Source: JBGPFS01 sp041483455
Lineage (GTDB): Bacteria; Chloroflexota; Limnocylindria; Limnocylindrales; CSP1-4
Assembly (NCBI GenBank): GCA_041483455.1
Contig: JBGPFS010000015.1
Coordinates: forward strand, 1 to 22,556
Length of the DNA stretch: 22,556 nucleotides
Reading direction: 5' to 3'
Below the pieces are notes generated by a model. That model was not told where the DNA came from. It worked only from the letters and a program-made list of their open reading frames with translations, and did no database searches. Made by a program: the position numbers and the translations under genes. This document shows positions 1 through 6,784 of this stretch, one piece after another. Numbering within the stretch: position 1 is the stretch's first letter; the number at the start of each line of letters is the position of its first letter.

Positions 1-498
1 CGCTCCCTCGGGGAAGTGCCGGTCGTAGCAGATGTACACCCCGATCGTGCCCACCGCCGTGCGGAACACAGGGAAACGCAGGTTTCGCGGGCGGAAGTAG
101 AACTTCTCGTAGAACCCGGCTACCTGCGGGATGTGCGTCTTGCGGTACTTGCCCAGGAACGTTCCGTCGGCGTCGATCACGGCCGCCGTGTTGTAGTAGA
201 TCCCGGCGGCCTTCTCGTCCTCCTCGTACATCGGCGCGACCACGACCATCCCTGTCTGCTTCGCCAGGTCCTGCATCCGCTTCGTCGTCGGACCGTCGGG
301 GATGAGCTCGGTGTAGCTGAAGTACTCGGGCTCCTGGACCTGGCAGAAGTAGGGCCCGTAGAAGAGCTCCTGGAAGAGCATCGCCTTGGCGCCCGCCTTG
401 GCCGCCGCGTGGGCATAGCCCTCGTGCTTCTGGATCATCGACTCCTTGTCGCCGGTCCACGTGGCCTGCAACAGGGCGGCCCGCACGATGCGGGGCAT
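1..498 (-). CDS. Nitrilase-superfamily amidohydrolase, probably beta-ureidopropionase / N-carbamoyl hydrolase type (partial, C-terminus beyond window)
   Basis: The reading frame is open from an ATG at 498 to the window edge (166 codons), so the C-terminal half is missing. It shows the nitrilase Glu-Lys-Cys triad: Glu in FQELFYGPYF (about residue 45), Lys in KYRKTHIP (about residue 125) and Cys in YICYDRHFPE (about residue 160). This family hydrolyses C-N bonds. The YICYDRHFPE and FYGPYF signatures resemble beta-ureidopropionases and N-carbamoylputrescine or N-carbamoyl-amino-acid amidases rather than true nitrilases. A strong Shine-Dalgarno (GAGGAGGT) just upstream supports the start. It diverges from an NCS1 permease and sits near a PreA-like dihydropyrimidine dehydrogenase, so N-carbamoyl-beta-alanine from uracil breakdown is a reasonable substrate. 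That assignment is inference. The family call is secure; the exact substrate is not. Confidence 0.88.
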   Translation of the reverse strand, partial: MPRIVRAALLQATWTGDKESMIQKHEGYAHAAAKAGAKAMLFQELFYGPYFCQVQEPEYFSYTELIPDGPTTKRMQDLAKQTGMVVVAPMYEEDEKAAGIYYNTAAVIDADGTFLGKYRKTHIPQVAGFYEKFYFRPRNLRFPVFRTAVGTIGVYICYDRHFPEGA

Positions 499-900
499 AG
501 GACTACCTCCTCGCCTGTGTGGAGCGCGCGGGCGGTCGCCGGCGCGACGATGCGATCGACCGATCAAGGCTGGCCGGACGTCGAGCGCGGGGCACGGGCC
601 GGAAGGCCCCGAATGAGCGGGTAGGCCGGACCCAAGGCCACGGTCCGGGGAAAGCCTACCACCCTGCCGGGACCGAACGGCGGGGGGAATCGGGACCTGC
701 GGCCCTCCGTGGCCCCGACCTCGGATGCTCTAATCGGCCAAATCATCGGTCGCGGACGTGGCACCATGCGACCAATGCGTCCTAGGCGACAAATGCGTCC
801 GAGCTAGGAGGCGCCCTGAGGAGACGTGTAGCCCAGACGACCGGACCGGTCGCCCACCGATCCGTTTGATGCACCTGTGGAATCGCTTCGGAGGAAGGCT
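499..900. promoter_or_regulatory. Divergent intergenic region between the amidohydrolase and the NCS1 permease
   Basis: These 402 bases separate two divergently transcribed genes and show no convincing coding frame. They must hold both promoters. A strong ribosome binding site lies at each end (the complement of CCTCCTC near 505-511 for the amidohydrolase, GGAGGAAGG at 890-898 for the permease). A pair of 9-base direct repeats, AATGCGTCC at 774-782 and 792-800, has an 18-base period. A similar CCATGCGACC lies just before the first copy. These are candidate operator half-sites. No clear -35/-10 pair could be fixed by eye. Confidence 0.5.
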
Positions 901-2487
901 ATGACGGCGGCTGCGATAGAGGGGGAGATCGTTTTACCGGACGGGCGCCACGAGTTGACGCCTGAGGCGGACGCGGCGCTGGATGTCTCCCCGCTTCACA
1001 ACAAGGACCTGGCGCCGGTCCCGATCAGCAAGCGGATCTGGTCCACCTACAACTACGTGGCGCTCTGGATCGGGATGGCCCACAACGTCGCGACCTGGAC
1101 GTTGGCAGCCGGCCTGGTGGCGCTTGGGATGGCCTGGTACCAGGCGATCTTCACGATCATGGTGGCCAACGTCGTCGTGCTCATCCCGATGCTCCTGAAC
1201 AGCCACCCCGGCACCAAGTACGGGATCCCGTTCCCGGTCTTCGCCCGCTCGTCGTTCGGAGCCTTCGGGGCCAACCTGCCGGCGCTCCTGCGGGCCGGCG
1301 TGGCCTGCGGCTGGTTCGGGATCCAGACCTGGATCGGCGGAGAGGCGATCTTCATCCTGATGGGCGCCGTCCTGGGCAAGGGTTCGTGGTGGACGACGGC
1401 ATCGACAGTCTCGATCGGCTTCGGCGCCGCGGCCGCTCAGCCCTGGACGCTGTGGCTGAGCTTCGCGATCTTCTGGTGCCTCAACCTCGTGATCATCCTG
1501 CGCGGGATGGATGCGGTCCGGAGGTTCGAGAACTGGGCCGCGCCATTCGTCATGGTCGTGGCGATCTTCCTGCTCGTCTGGATGGCCATCCAGGCCGGCG
1601 GCCTGGGGCGGCTCGTCCAGGACAACGGCACGCTCGGCTGGGGCACGGACTTCTGGTTCAAGGTCTTCCCCCCATCCCTCATGGCCATGATCGCGTTCTG
1701 GTCCACGCTGTCCCTGAACATGCCTGACTTCACCCGCTTCGGGAGGAGCCAGCGTTCGCAGGCGCTCGGCCAGATCCTCGGCCTGCCCACGACGATGACG
1801 ATCTTCCCGCTGATCGCCGTGCTGACGACATCCGCGAGCGAGACCGTCTACGGCAAGGCGATCTGGGACCCGGTCGCGCTGGTCGGCAAGTTCGAGAGCC
1901 CGATCGTCGTGATCTTCGCGCTGTTCGCCCTGGGGGTCGCGACCCTCTCGGTGAACGTTGCGGCCAACATCGTCAGCCCGTCCTATGACTTCTCGAACGC
2001 CTGGCCGCGGCGGATCAGCTTCCGGACCGGCGGCCTGATCACGGGCGTGATCGGGATCCTCATCCAGCCGTGGAACCTGTATTCGGACCCGCACGTGTAC
2101 ATCTTCACGTGGCTCGGCTTCTACGGCGGTGCGACCGGTGCGATCGCCGGCGTCTTGATCGCCGACTACTGGTTCATCCGCAAGACCCGCCTGCACCTGG
2201 CCGACCTCTACAAGCCGGCCGGCATCTACCGCTACGTCCGCGGCTGGAACTGGCGCGCCGTCGTGGCGCTCCTCGTCGGGATGGTGCTGGCGCTCGGTGG
2301 CGCCTACACCGCGGCCGGGACCCAGGGCCCCTTCCCGGCGGACGGGTTCATCCCGATCCTCAAGCCACTGTACGACTACAGCTGGGTCATGGGCCTGCTG
2401 GTCGCCTTCGTCGTCTATGCGGTGCTGATGAAGTACTTCGCCGGCGAGGAGACCGCTCGGCAATCCATCGGCGAAGCTGCCGCCTGA
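901..2487 (+). CDS. NCS1-family nucleobase/hydantoin/allantoin permease
   Basis: This 528-residue polytopic membrane protein matches the nucleobase:cation symporter-1 family (Mhp1, PucI, FurA/D types), which imports uracil, allantoin, hydantoins, cytosine or thiamine with Na+ or H+. About twelve hydrophobic segments follow a soluble N-terminus of roughly 45 residues. Family signatures include SKRIWSTYNYVALWIGMAHN at the first helix, GWFGIQTWIGG in helix 3 and SLNMPDFTRFGRSQ. The Trp and Gln of WFGIQ are spaced like the substrate-contacting Trp117/Gln121 pair of Mhp1. An in-frame GTG occurs at 877, but the ATG at 901 is preceded by GGAGGAAGG and is preferred. A strong hairpin follows the stop codon. 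Its neighbours (amidohydrolase, dihydropyrimidine dehydrogenase) favour uracil, dihydropyrimidine or hydantoin as substrate. Specificity cannot be read from sequence alone. Confidence 0.92.
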   Translation: MTAAAIEGEIVLPDGRHELTPEADAALDVSPLHNKDLAPVPISKRIWSTYNYVALWIGMAHNVATWTLAAGLVALGMAWYQAIFTIMVANVVVLIPMLLNSHPGTKYGIPFPVFARSSFGAFGANLPALLRAGVACGWFGIQTWIGGEAIFILMGAVLGKGSWWTTASTVSIGFGAAAAQPWTLWLSFAIFWCLNLVIILRGMDAVRRFENWAAPFVMVVAIFLLVWMAIQAGGLGRLVQDNGTLGWGTDFWFKVFPPSLMAMIAFWSTLSLNMPDFTRFGRSQRSQALGQILGLPTTMTIFPLIAVLTTSASETVYGKAIWDPVALVGKFESPIVVIFALFALGVATLSVNVAANIVSPSYDFSNAWPRRISFRTGGLITGVIGILIQPWNLYSDPHVYIFTWLGFYGGATGAIAGVLIADYWFIRKTRLHLADLYKPAGIYRYVRGWNWRAVVALLVGMVLALGGAYTAAGTQGPFPADGFIPILKPLYDYSWVMGLLVAFVVYAVLMKYFAGEETARQSIGEAAA

Positions 2488-2523
2488 TCACCCGACCGCC
2501 GGCTCCGGCCGGCTCGGACCTAC

Positions 2524-2558
2524 CGACGAGGCCCCTCCCCCGCGGAGGGGCCTCGTCG
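2524..2558 (+). terminator. Strong hairpin terminator after the NCS1 permease gene
   Basis: A perfect 15-base inverted repeat (arms 2524-2538 and 2544-2558, loop CCCGC) starts 36 bases after the permease stop codon. It is followed by a short TTT at 2561-2563. Stem strength and position suit transcription termination or mRNA 3'-end protection, although the T-tract is weak. It separates the permease from the FAD oxidoreductase on the same strand, so the two are probably not one simple operon, or the downstream gene is expressed at a lower level. Confidence 0.75.
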
Positions 2559-2626
2559 CGTTTCGGGACCTGCGGGACCGAGCCGCGATGCGCCATCATC
2601 CGACGATGGCCAGGGGAACCCGGGGC

Positions 2627-3814
2627 GTGAGCGGCACGAGCGCGGATGTCGTCGTGGTCGGCGGCGGGATCGTCGGGACGGCGGCGGCGGCGCTCCTCGC
2701 GGAGGCGGGCGCCCGGGTGACGCTGGTCGAGCGCGAAGGTCTGGCGTCGGGCGCCTCGGGCGCGAACTCGGGCGTCGTCCAGCACCCGTTCGACCCGGTC
2801 CTCGCCGCCCTCTACCGCGAGACGGTCGGCCTCTATCGCTTGCTCTCGGCCGCCGACGTCGGCTTCCGCCTCGGGCAAACGCCTGCCGGGCTCCTCTACC
2901 TCTCGGCCGACGAGGCCGCGGTCCGTCAGGTGGATCGCTCGCTCGCCGAGGCGTTCCCCGAGCTCGAGCGCGAGGTGGTGACCGGCTCGGCCCTCGAGCG
3001 CCTCGAGCCGGCGCTCGCCCCCGGACTGTGGGCCTGCCGGGTCGGCATCGGCTTCCCCGTCCACCCAGACGCCTCGACCTACGCCTATGCGACCCTCGCC
3101 GAACGAGGTGGGGCGCACGTTCGCCTCGGACGCGCGGCGGCCCTTGACCTCCGCGGGGACGACGTGGTCGGGGTCGTCGTCGACGGGCAGCCGGTCGCCT
3201 GCGACACGGTCCTCGTCGCAGCGGGCCCGTGGTCGCCCGAGCTGGTCGACCCGGCCGGGCGATGGCGCCCGATCCGCCACCGCTGGGGCGTCGTCGTGGA
3301 GACCGAGATGGCGGCGGGTCCGAGCCACGTCCTCGAAGAGGCGGAGATCGGGGCCGAGATCGACACGACCGCGCTCGAGACCGGCGTCCCGGCGGCGCCC
3401 GAAACCGAGGCGGCGGCCGAGACGCCGCGCGAGTCCGACCCGGACGAGGAGTCGGTCGACTTCAGCCTCGTGCCCTTGCCGGGGATCGCCGCGGTGGGCT
3501 CGACCTTCCTGGCGCGCCAGCCGGACCCCGCTGCGTGGCTGGAGCGGATCCTGACCCGCGCGACCGCGTTCGTGCCGGGCGTGGCCGACGCGCCGATCCG
3601 CGGCACCCGCTCCTGCGCCCGGCCGCAGAGCGCGGATGGGCGACCGCTCGTCGGACGCGTGCCCGGGCGGCGGGGCCTGTACATCTGCGCCGGCCACGGG
3701 CCATGGGGGATCTCGACCGGCCCGGCGTCCGCGCGGCTCGTCGTCGACGAGATCCTGGGGCGCGAGCCTGCGATCCCGTCCGAGCTGGATCCGGCCCGCT
3801 TCGGGACACCGTAG
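2627..3814 (+). CDS. FAD-dependent oxidoreductase, DAO (D-amino-acid/glycine oxidase-like) family
   Basis: The N-terminus has the dinucleotide-binding fold VVVVGGGIVGTAAAALLAE with the GxGxxG element (residues 12-17) and an acidic end of strand 2 (LVERE). A C-terminal HGPWGISTGPASARLV segment is typical of the DAO/DadA/HcnC/glycine-oxidase family, which oxidises primary or secondary amines to imines with FAD. The protein has about 395 residues, normal for the family. An acidic, probably disordered stretch of about 33 residues (roughly 244-276, rich in Glu, Ala and Thr) interrupts the substrate domain. Start choice is uncertain: ATG at 2588 and 2606 lack clear ribosome binding sites, while GTG at 2627 follows AGGGGAA at good spacing. 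It lies between a permease and a dihydropyrimidine dehydrogenase, which suggests oxidation of a nitrogenous compound. The substrate is unknown. Confidence 0.85.
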   Translation: MSGTSADVVVVGGGIVGTAAAALLAEAGARVTLVEREGLASGASGANSGVVQHPFDPVLAALYRETVGLYRLLSAADVGFRLGQTPAGLLYLSADEAAVRQVDRSLAEAFPELEREVVTGSALERLEPALAPGLWACRVGIGFPVHPDASTYAYATLAERGGAHVRLGRAAALDLRGDDVVGVVVDGQPVACDTVLVAAGPWSPELVDPAGRWRPIRHRWGVVVETEMAAGPSHVLEEAEIGAEIDTTALETGVPAAPETEAAAETPRESDPDEESVDFSLVPLPGIAAVGSTFLARQPDPAAWLERILTRATAFVPGVADAPIRGTRSCARPQSADGRPLVGRVPGRRGLYICAGHGPWGISTGPASARLVVDEILGREPAIPSELDPARFGTP

Positions 3815-3850
3815 CTCGGCCGAGGCGCCCTGCCGGCTCGAGGCCGCCCA

Positions 3851-3898
3851 CCGATCCGGGACGCCCTGGCGCGGTCGGAGCGCCCCGGCCCGGATCGG
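3851..3898. repeat. 10-base inverted repeat upstream of the dihydropyrimidine dehydrogenase
   Basis: CCGATCCGGG at 3851-3860 is the exact reverse complement of CCCGGATCGG at 3889-3898, with 28 bases between the arms. It lies in the 216-base gap after the FAD oxidoreductase. It could form a large-loop hairpin or bind a dimeric regulator. The region is very GC-rich, so chance is possible. Confidence 0.35.
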
Positions 3899-3952
3899 CG
3901 ACTCCGCCCGGTCGGGCGGGTCCGCCCACCTCGGCCGATGCGCCCGGGTCGA

Positions 3953-3976
3953 TAGTGCCGACCGGCCCTAGTGCCG
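3953..3976. repeat. Direct repeat TAGTGCCG, 16-base period, before preA
   Basis: TAGTGCCG occurs at 3953-3960 and 3969-3976, 54-78 bases upstream of the preA-like start codon. The spacing is compatible with paired regulator half-sites in the promoter. No matching protein can be named. Confidence 0.3.
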
Positions 3977-4030
3977 GCGTCACGCGCGCGCCGACGATGC
4001 CGTTTTCGACCCGCACGAAGGAGCGCCCCG

Positions 4031-5167
4031 GTGGCCGACCTCTCGACTATCTTCACGGGCATCCGGTTCGAGAACCCGTTCCTGCTCGCGTCGGCGCCGC
4101 CGACCGAGTCGGAGAGCAACATCCGGCGGGCATATGACTCCGGCTGGGGTGGCGTCGTCACGAAGACGATCGGATTGCACCCGGTGGTCAACGTCGTGGG
4201 CCCGAAGACGAAGTTCCTGCGGGCCGACAACGGCGGGACCCGACTCTCGATGGCCAAACGCCCGGACTCGACGCTCATGGCGTCCTGGAACTGGGAGCTG
4301 ATCTCCGACAAGCCGCTCGACTGGTGGATCGGCAAGCTGTCCGCGATCAAGAAGGCCTATCCGACGAAGGTGCTCGTGGCCTCGATCATGGCCGGCTCGG
4401 GCACCGACAAGGAGCTCGAGAACTGGCAGACCCTGGTCAAGGCCGTGCAGGCCGAGGGGGTCGATGCGATCGAGCTGAACTTCTCCTGTCCGCACATGGA
4501 CCGGGTCGACATGGGCTCGAACGTCGGCAAGGATGCGGTGCTCTGCTCGATCTCCACCCAGGCCGTCAAGGCGGTGGCCAAGGTCCCGGTCTGGGTGAAG
4601 CTGACCCCCGCGACGGCGGACATCGTGGAAGAGGCCCGCGCGACGTTCCTCGGTGGGGCGGATGCGATCTCCTCGTCGAACACGTTCCCGGCGCTGCCCC
4701 TGATCGACCCGCAGACGCTCGACTTCGAGGTCAACGTGGACGGCCTCGTCTCGTCGGGCGGGCTCGGCGGACCGGCGATCCTGACCCAGTCGCTGGCCAA
4801 GATGGCCCAGATGACCCAGGCCTTCCCGGATCGCGAGTTCTCGGGGCTGGGAGGCATCTCCGGCTTCGACCAGGCCCTCAACTACTTCCTGCTGGGCTGC
4901 GGGACGGTCCAGGTCGCCACGGCCGCGATGCTCGACCACGCGATCGGACCGAACGTGATCAAGGACCTGACCGCGGGGATGACCGACTTCCTGGAGCGGA
5001 ACGCCGACCGCGGCTGGACGTCGCTGGCCGATTTCCGCGGCCTGCGCCGGGGCAGCATCGTCGGCCACTCGCAGATCAGGCGACCCGACGCCGCCGACTA
5101 CCACGGCGGCTACGAGGAAGAGGCCGAAGGCTACGCCCCGGAGGTCGCCGAGGTCGTGGCCCGCTAG
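4031..5167 (+). CDS. preA: Dihydropyrimidine dehydrogenase catalytic subunit (PreA/dihydroorotate dehydrogenase-like), without ferredoxin domain
   Basis: This 378-residue FMN-binding TIM-barrel protein belongs to the dihydroorotate/dihydropyrimidine dehydrogenase family. That family reduces uracil and thymine to dihydropyrimidines or the reverse. The loop NFSCPHMDRVDMGSNVGKD (Cys153) matches the active-site loop of DPD and PreA, where Cys is the general acid. The GTG start at 4031 is preceded by AAGGAG at ideal spacing, so the longer in-frame opening from 3971 is rejected. E. coli PreA carries a C-terminal 2x[4Fe-4S] ferredoxin domain. Here the C-terminus is a short acidic tail (GGYEEEAEGYAPEV) with no Cys cluster. 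No PreT-type NAD(P)H/FAD partner lies in the window. Electrons must therefore reach FMN from another protein, or a separate Fe-S subunit lies elsewhere. The call fits the neighbouring amidohydrolase and permease. Confidence 0.88.
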   Translation: MADLSTIFTGIRFENPFLLASAPPTESESNIRRAYDSGWGGVVTKTIGLHPVVNVVGPKTKFLRADNGGTRLSMAKRPDSTLMASWNWELISDKPLDWWIGKLSAIKKAYPTKVLVASIMAGSGTDKELENWQTLVKAVQAEGVDAIELNFSCPHMDRVDMGSNVGKDAVLCSISTQAVKAVAKVPVWVKLTPATADIVEEARATFLGGADAISSSNTFPALPLIDPQTLDFEVNVDGLVSSGGLGGPAILTQSLAKMAQMTQAFPDREFSGLGGISGFDQALNYFLLGCGTVQVATAAMLDHAIGPNVIKDLTAGMTDFLERNADRGWTSLADFRGLRRGSIVGHSQIRRPDAADYHGGYEEEAEGYAPEVAEVVAR

Positions 5168-5171
5168 GGAA

Positions 5172-5191
5172 CGCCGGCTGGCCAGCCGGCG
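5172..5191. terminator. Perfect 20-base palindrome between convergent genes
   Basis: CGCCGGCTGGCCAGCCGGCG is fully self-complementary. It begins five bases after the preA stop and lies ten bases before the 3' end of the convergent cytochrome gene. As RNA it can form a stem of about eight pairs with a four-base loop in either direction, so a bidirectional terminator is the simplest reading. There is no T-tract. A protein-binding palindrome cannot be excluded. Confidence 0.55.
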
Positions 5192-5201
5192 AGGCGCGAT
5201 C

Positions 5202-5927
5202 TCAGGGAAGCAGCGAGTAGCTCAGCGCGGGGCTGGCCGACGGGCTGGCCGTGGGGAGGGCTCGCTTGATGTCGTGGCACAGCAGGCAGGTGGTGTCGGC
5301 CCGGAGCGCGTGATCGATCGGCAGGTTGCCGACTTCCGGCGAGCGGTGGCATTCGCGGCAGCTCAGGCGGGTGTCCATCTGATGCTCGAACTGCGGGGGC
5401 GGCAGCTCGGTCGGCTTGTGGCAGAGCGTGCACTGGTCTTCGTGCCGGCTGGCCATGCTCGACGGCAGGTGGGCGAAGCTGCCGTGGCAATCGAGGCAGT
5501 GCTGGTCCTGAAGACGCGAGTGGGGCGCCGTGATCGCCGGCCCGGGCTGGGCCACCTTGTGGCAGTTCAGGCACTCGGTCTGGGCGATCCCGGTGTGGCC
5601 CGGCGCCGTCCGGCCGAGCTTCTCGTCAGTGTGGCAGATGATGCACTGCCGCCATCCCTCGAGCGGGTGGCCCATGGCGGGGATGGTCTTCAGCGCGGCG
5701 GTGCCGCCGGTCCCATGACAGAGCACGCAGGCGTTGCTGGTCGGGATGTGGGCCAGGCCCATCGGCATGAGGTCCGGTGAAGCCGAGGCCGAGCTCCCCG
5801 CCTGGGTCGGATGCCCGGCCTTCTCCGTGTTGACCGAATCGAGCACCACGGCGGTCAGCAAGAGCGCCACCAGGACGAGGTTGGCGAGGATGAGGAAGCG
5901 GATCCCCCGGTCCAGGGTGACCTTCAT
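5202..5927 (-). CDS. Membrane-anchored heptaheme c-type cytochrome, last gene of the hydrogenase operon
   Basis: The 241-residue protein has one N-terminal hydrophobic segment (residues about 9-29), probably an uncleaved anchor. The exported domain carries seven CxxCH heme-attachment motifs with first Cys at 67, 95, 119, 144, 166, 190 and 214 (CVLCH, CIICH, CLNCH, CLDCH, CTLCH, CRECH, CLLCH). Many extra His residues between them could be distal ligands. The motifs recur every 22-28 residues, giving a compact wire-like domain. The C-terminus is a Ser/Ala/Pro tail. Its ATG overlaps the stop of the b-cytochrome gene (ATGA), so the two are translationally coupled. It probably moves electrons between the hydrogenase or quinone pool and an extracytoplasmic partner. 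The direction and partner are unknown. It resembles NapC/NirT or cytochrome c7/c3-like multihemes in general, but I cannot assign a named family. Confidence 0.9.
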   Translation of the reverse strand: MKVTLDRGIRFLILANLVLVALLLTAVVLDSVNTEKAGHPTQAGSSASASPDLMPMGLAHIPTSNACVLCHGTGGTAALKTIPAMGHPLEGWRQCIICHTDEKLGRTAPGHTGIAQTECLNCHKVAQPGPAITAPHSRLQDQHCLDCHGSFAHLPSSMASRHEDQCTLCHKPTELPPPQFEHQMDTRLSCRECHRSPEVGNLPIDHALRADTTCLLCHDIKRALPTASPSASPALSYSLLP

Positions 5928-6772
5928 GCCGTCTGCTCCGCCAGCTCGACGCCGCCGTCGCGGGCCTCGACGATCTCCTCGCGGGTAACGAACTTGTAGC
6001 CGCTGAAGATGCTGGCGAGCAGCCCGTTCCGCTCCAGCTGGTCGACCAGCACCGAGCTGTACACGTGGAACAGCGAGATGGCCAGGATCGCCCACATCGA
6101 AAGGTGGTGGATGAGCCGGACGGTCTGCGGGCCGAGCAGCTCCCGGACCCACCAGAAGGCAGTCGCCCCCGGCTCCGTGCCCAGGAGCCCGTCGAGGGCG
6201 AACCCGGTCACGGTCTCGACCAGGAGCAGGAACCAGAGCACGAGGTACGCCGCGGCCGCGAGCTGGTTGTGGCCCAGGACCTTCGGGATCTCCTTCCGGA
6301 TGAACGCATAGAACGCGGCCTGGCGGAACATCTCCGTGAACTGGAGGCGCGAGGTCGGGAAGAAGGCCGACCAGCGCGAGAAGCGGTTGCCGGCCAGCAA
6401 CCAGAACGTCCGCAGCAGGCCGGAGACGACGAGCGTGATCGCGGTGACCATGTGGATGACCCGGACGGTGGTCATGACCGAACCGCCAGGCGCGATGAGG
6501 AAGGGGTCGGCGATGTAGCCACCGGTCAGGCTCAGGATCACGATGCAGCCAGCCGTCACCCAGTGGCTGATCCGGACCGGGATCTGCCAGACGTAGAGCC
6601 GCACCCGCGGCTCCTGGCGGGGCACCGTGGCCGGCTCGAGGGCCGGCGGGGTCGGCTCGAGGGCCGGCTCGGCCGACAGGGCTCCGGGGAGCGGCTCGAG
6701 GGCCGGCGGGGTCGGCTCAAGGGCCGGCTCGGCCGACAGGGCTCCGGGGAGCGGCTCGGAAACGACGGTCAT
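5924..6772 (-). CDS. Ni/Fe-hydrogenase b-type cytochrome subunit (HyaC/HupC family)
   Basis: This 282-residue integral membrane protein has four main hydrophobic helices after residue 65. It carries the His residues expected for two b hemes: His70 (RISHW), His107 (RVIHM), His222/223 (LIHHL) and His236 (LFHVYSS). In the HyaC/HupC family this protein anchors the hydrogenase and passes electrons from the small subunit's distal Fe-S cluster to quinone. The family core is complete. Unusually, an extra N-terminal extension of about 50 residues is Pro/Ala/Leu/Glu-rich and contains a perfect 20-residue tandem duplication (residues 6-25 and 26-45). By the usual topology this extension is cytoplasmic. 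The gene starts 12 bases after the large-subunit stop with GGGAG as ribosome binding site, and its stop overlaps the heptaheme cytochrome start. Confidence 0.92.
   Translation of the reverse strand: MTVVSEPLPGALSAEPALEPTPPALEPLPGALSAEPALEPTPPALEPATVPRQEPRVRLYVWQIPVRISHWVTAGCIVILSLTGGYIADPFLIAPGGSVMTTVRVIHMVTAITLVVSGLLRTFWLLAGNRFSRWSAFFPTSRLQFTEMFRQAAFYAFIRKEIPKVLGHNQLAAAAYLVLWFLLLVETVTGFALDGLLGTEPGATAFWWVRELLGPQTVRLIHHLSMWAILAISLFHVYSSVLVDQLERNGLLASIFSGYKFVTREEIVEARDGGVELAEQTA
6632..6751. repeat. 60-base tandem duplication inside the b-cytochrome gene
   Basis: Two copies of a 60-base unit lie head to tail (6632-6691 and 6692-6751), differing at one base (G at 6659, A at 6719). The first bases of a third copy (CGGCTCGG) follow at 6752. 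The unit is in frame and encodes EPLPGALSAEPALEPTPPAL twice. The unit itself has an internal near-repeat (GGCTCGAGGGCCGG / GGCTCGAGGGCCGGC), so replication slippage is a likely origin. Near identity at the DNA level indicates a recent event. Confidence 0.95.
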
Positions 6773-6784
6773 CGGACGGCTCCC

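Noticed and set aside
934..2463. 509-codon minus-strand frame opposite the NCS1 permease
   Set aside because: Strongly charged Arg/Glu/Asp composition is the antisense mirror of membrane-helix codons. There is no domain.
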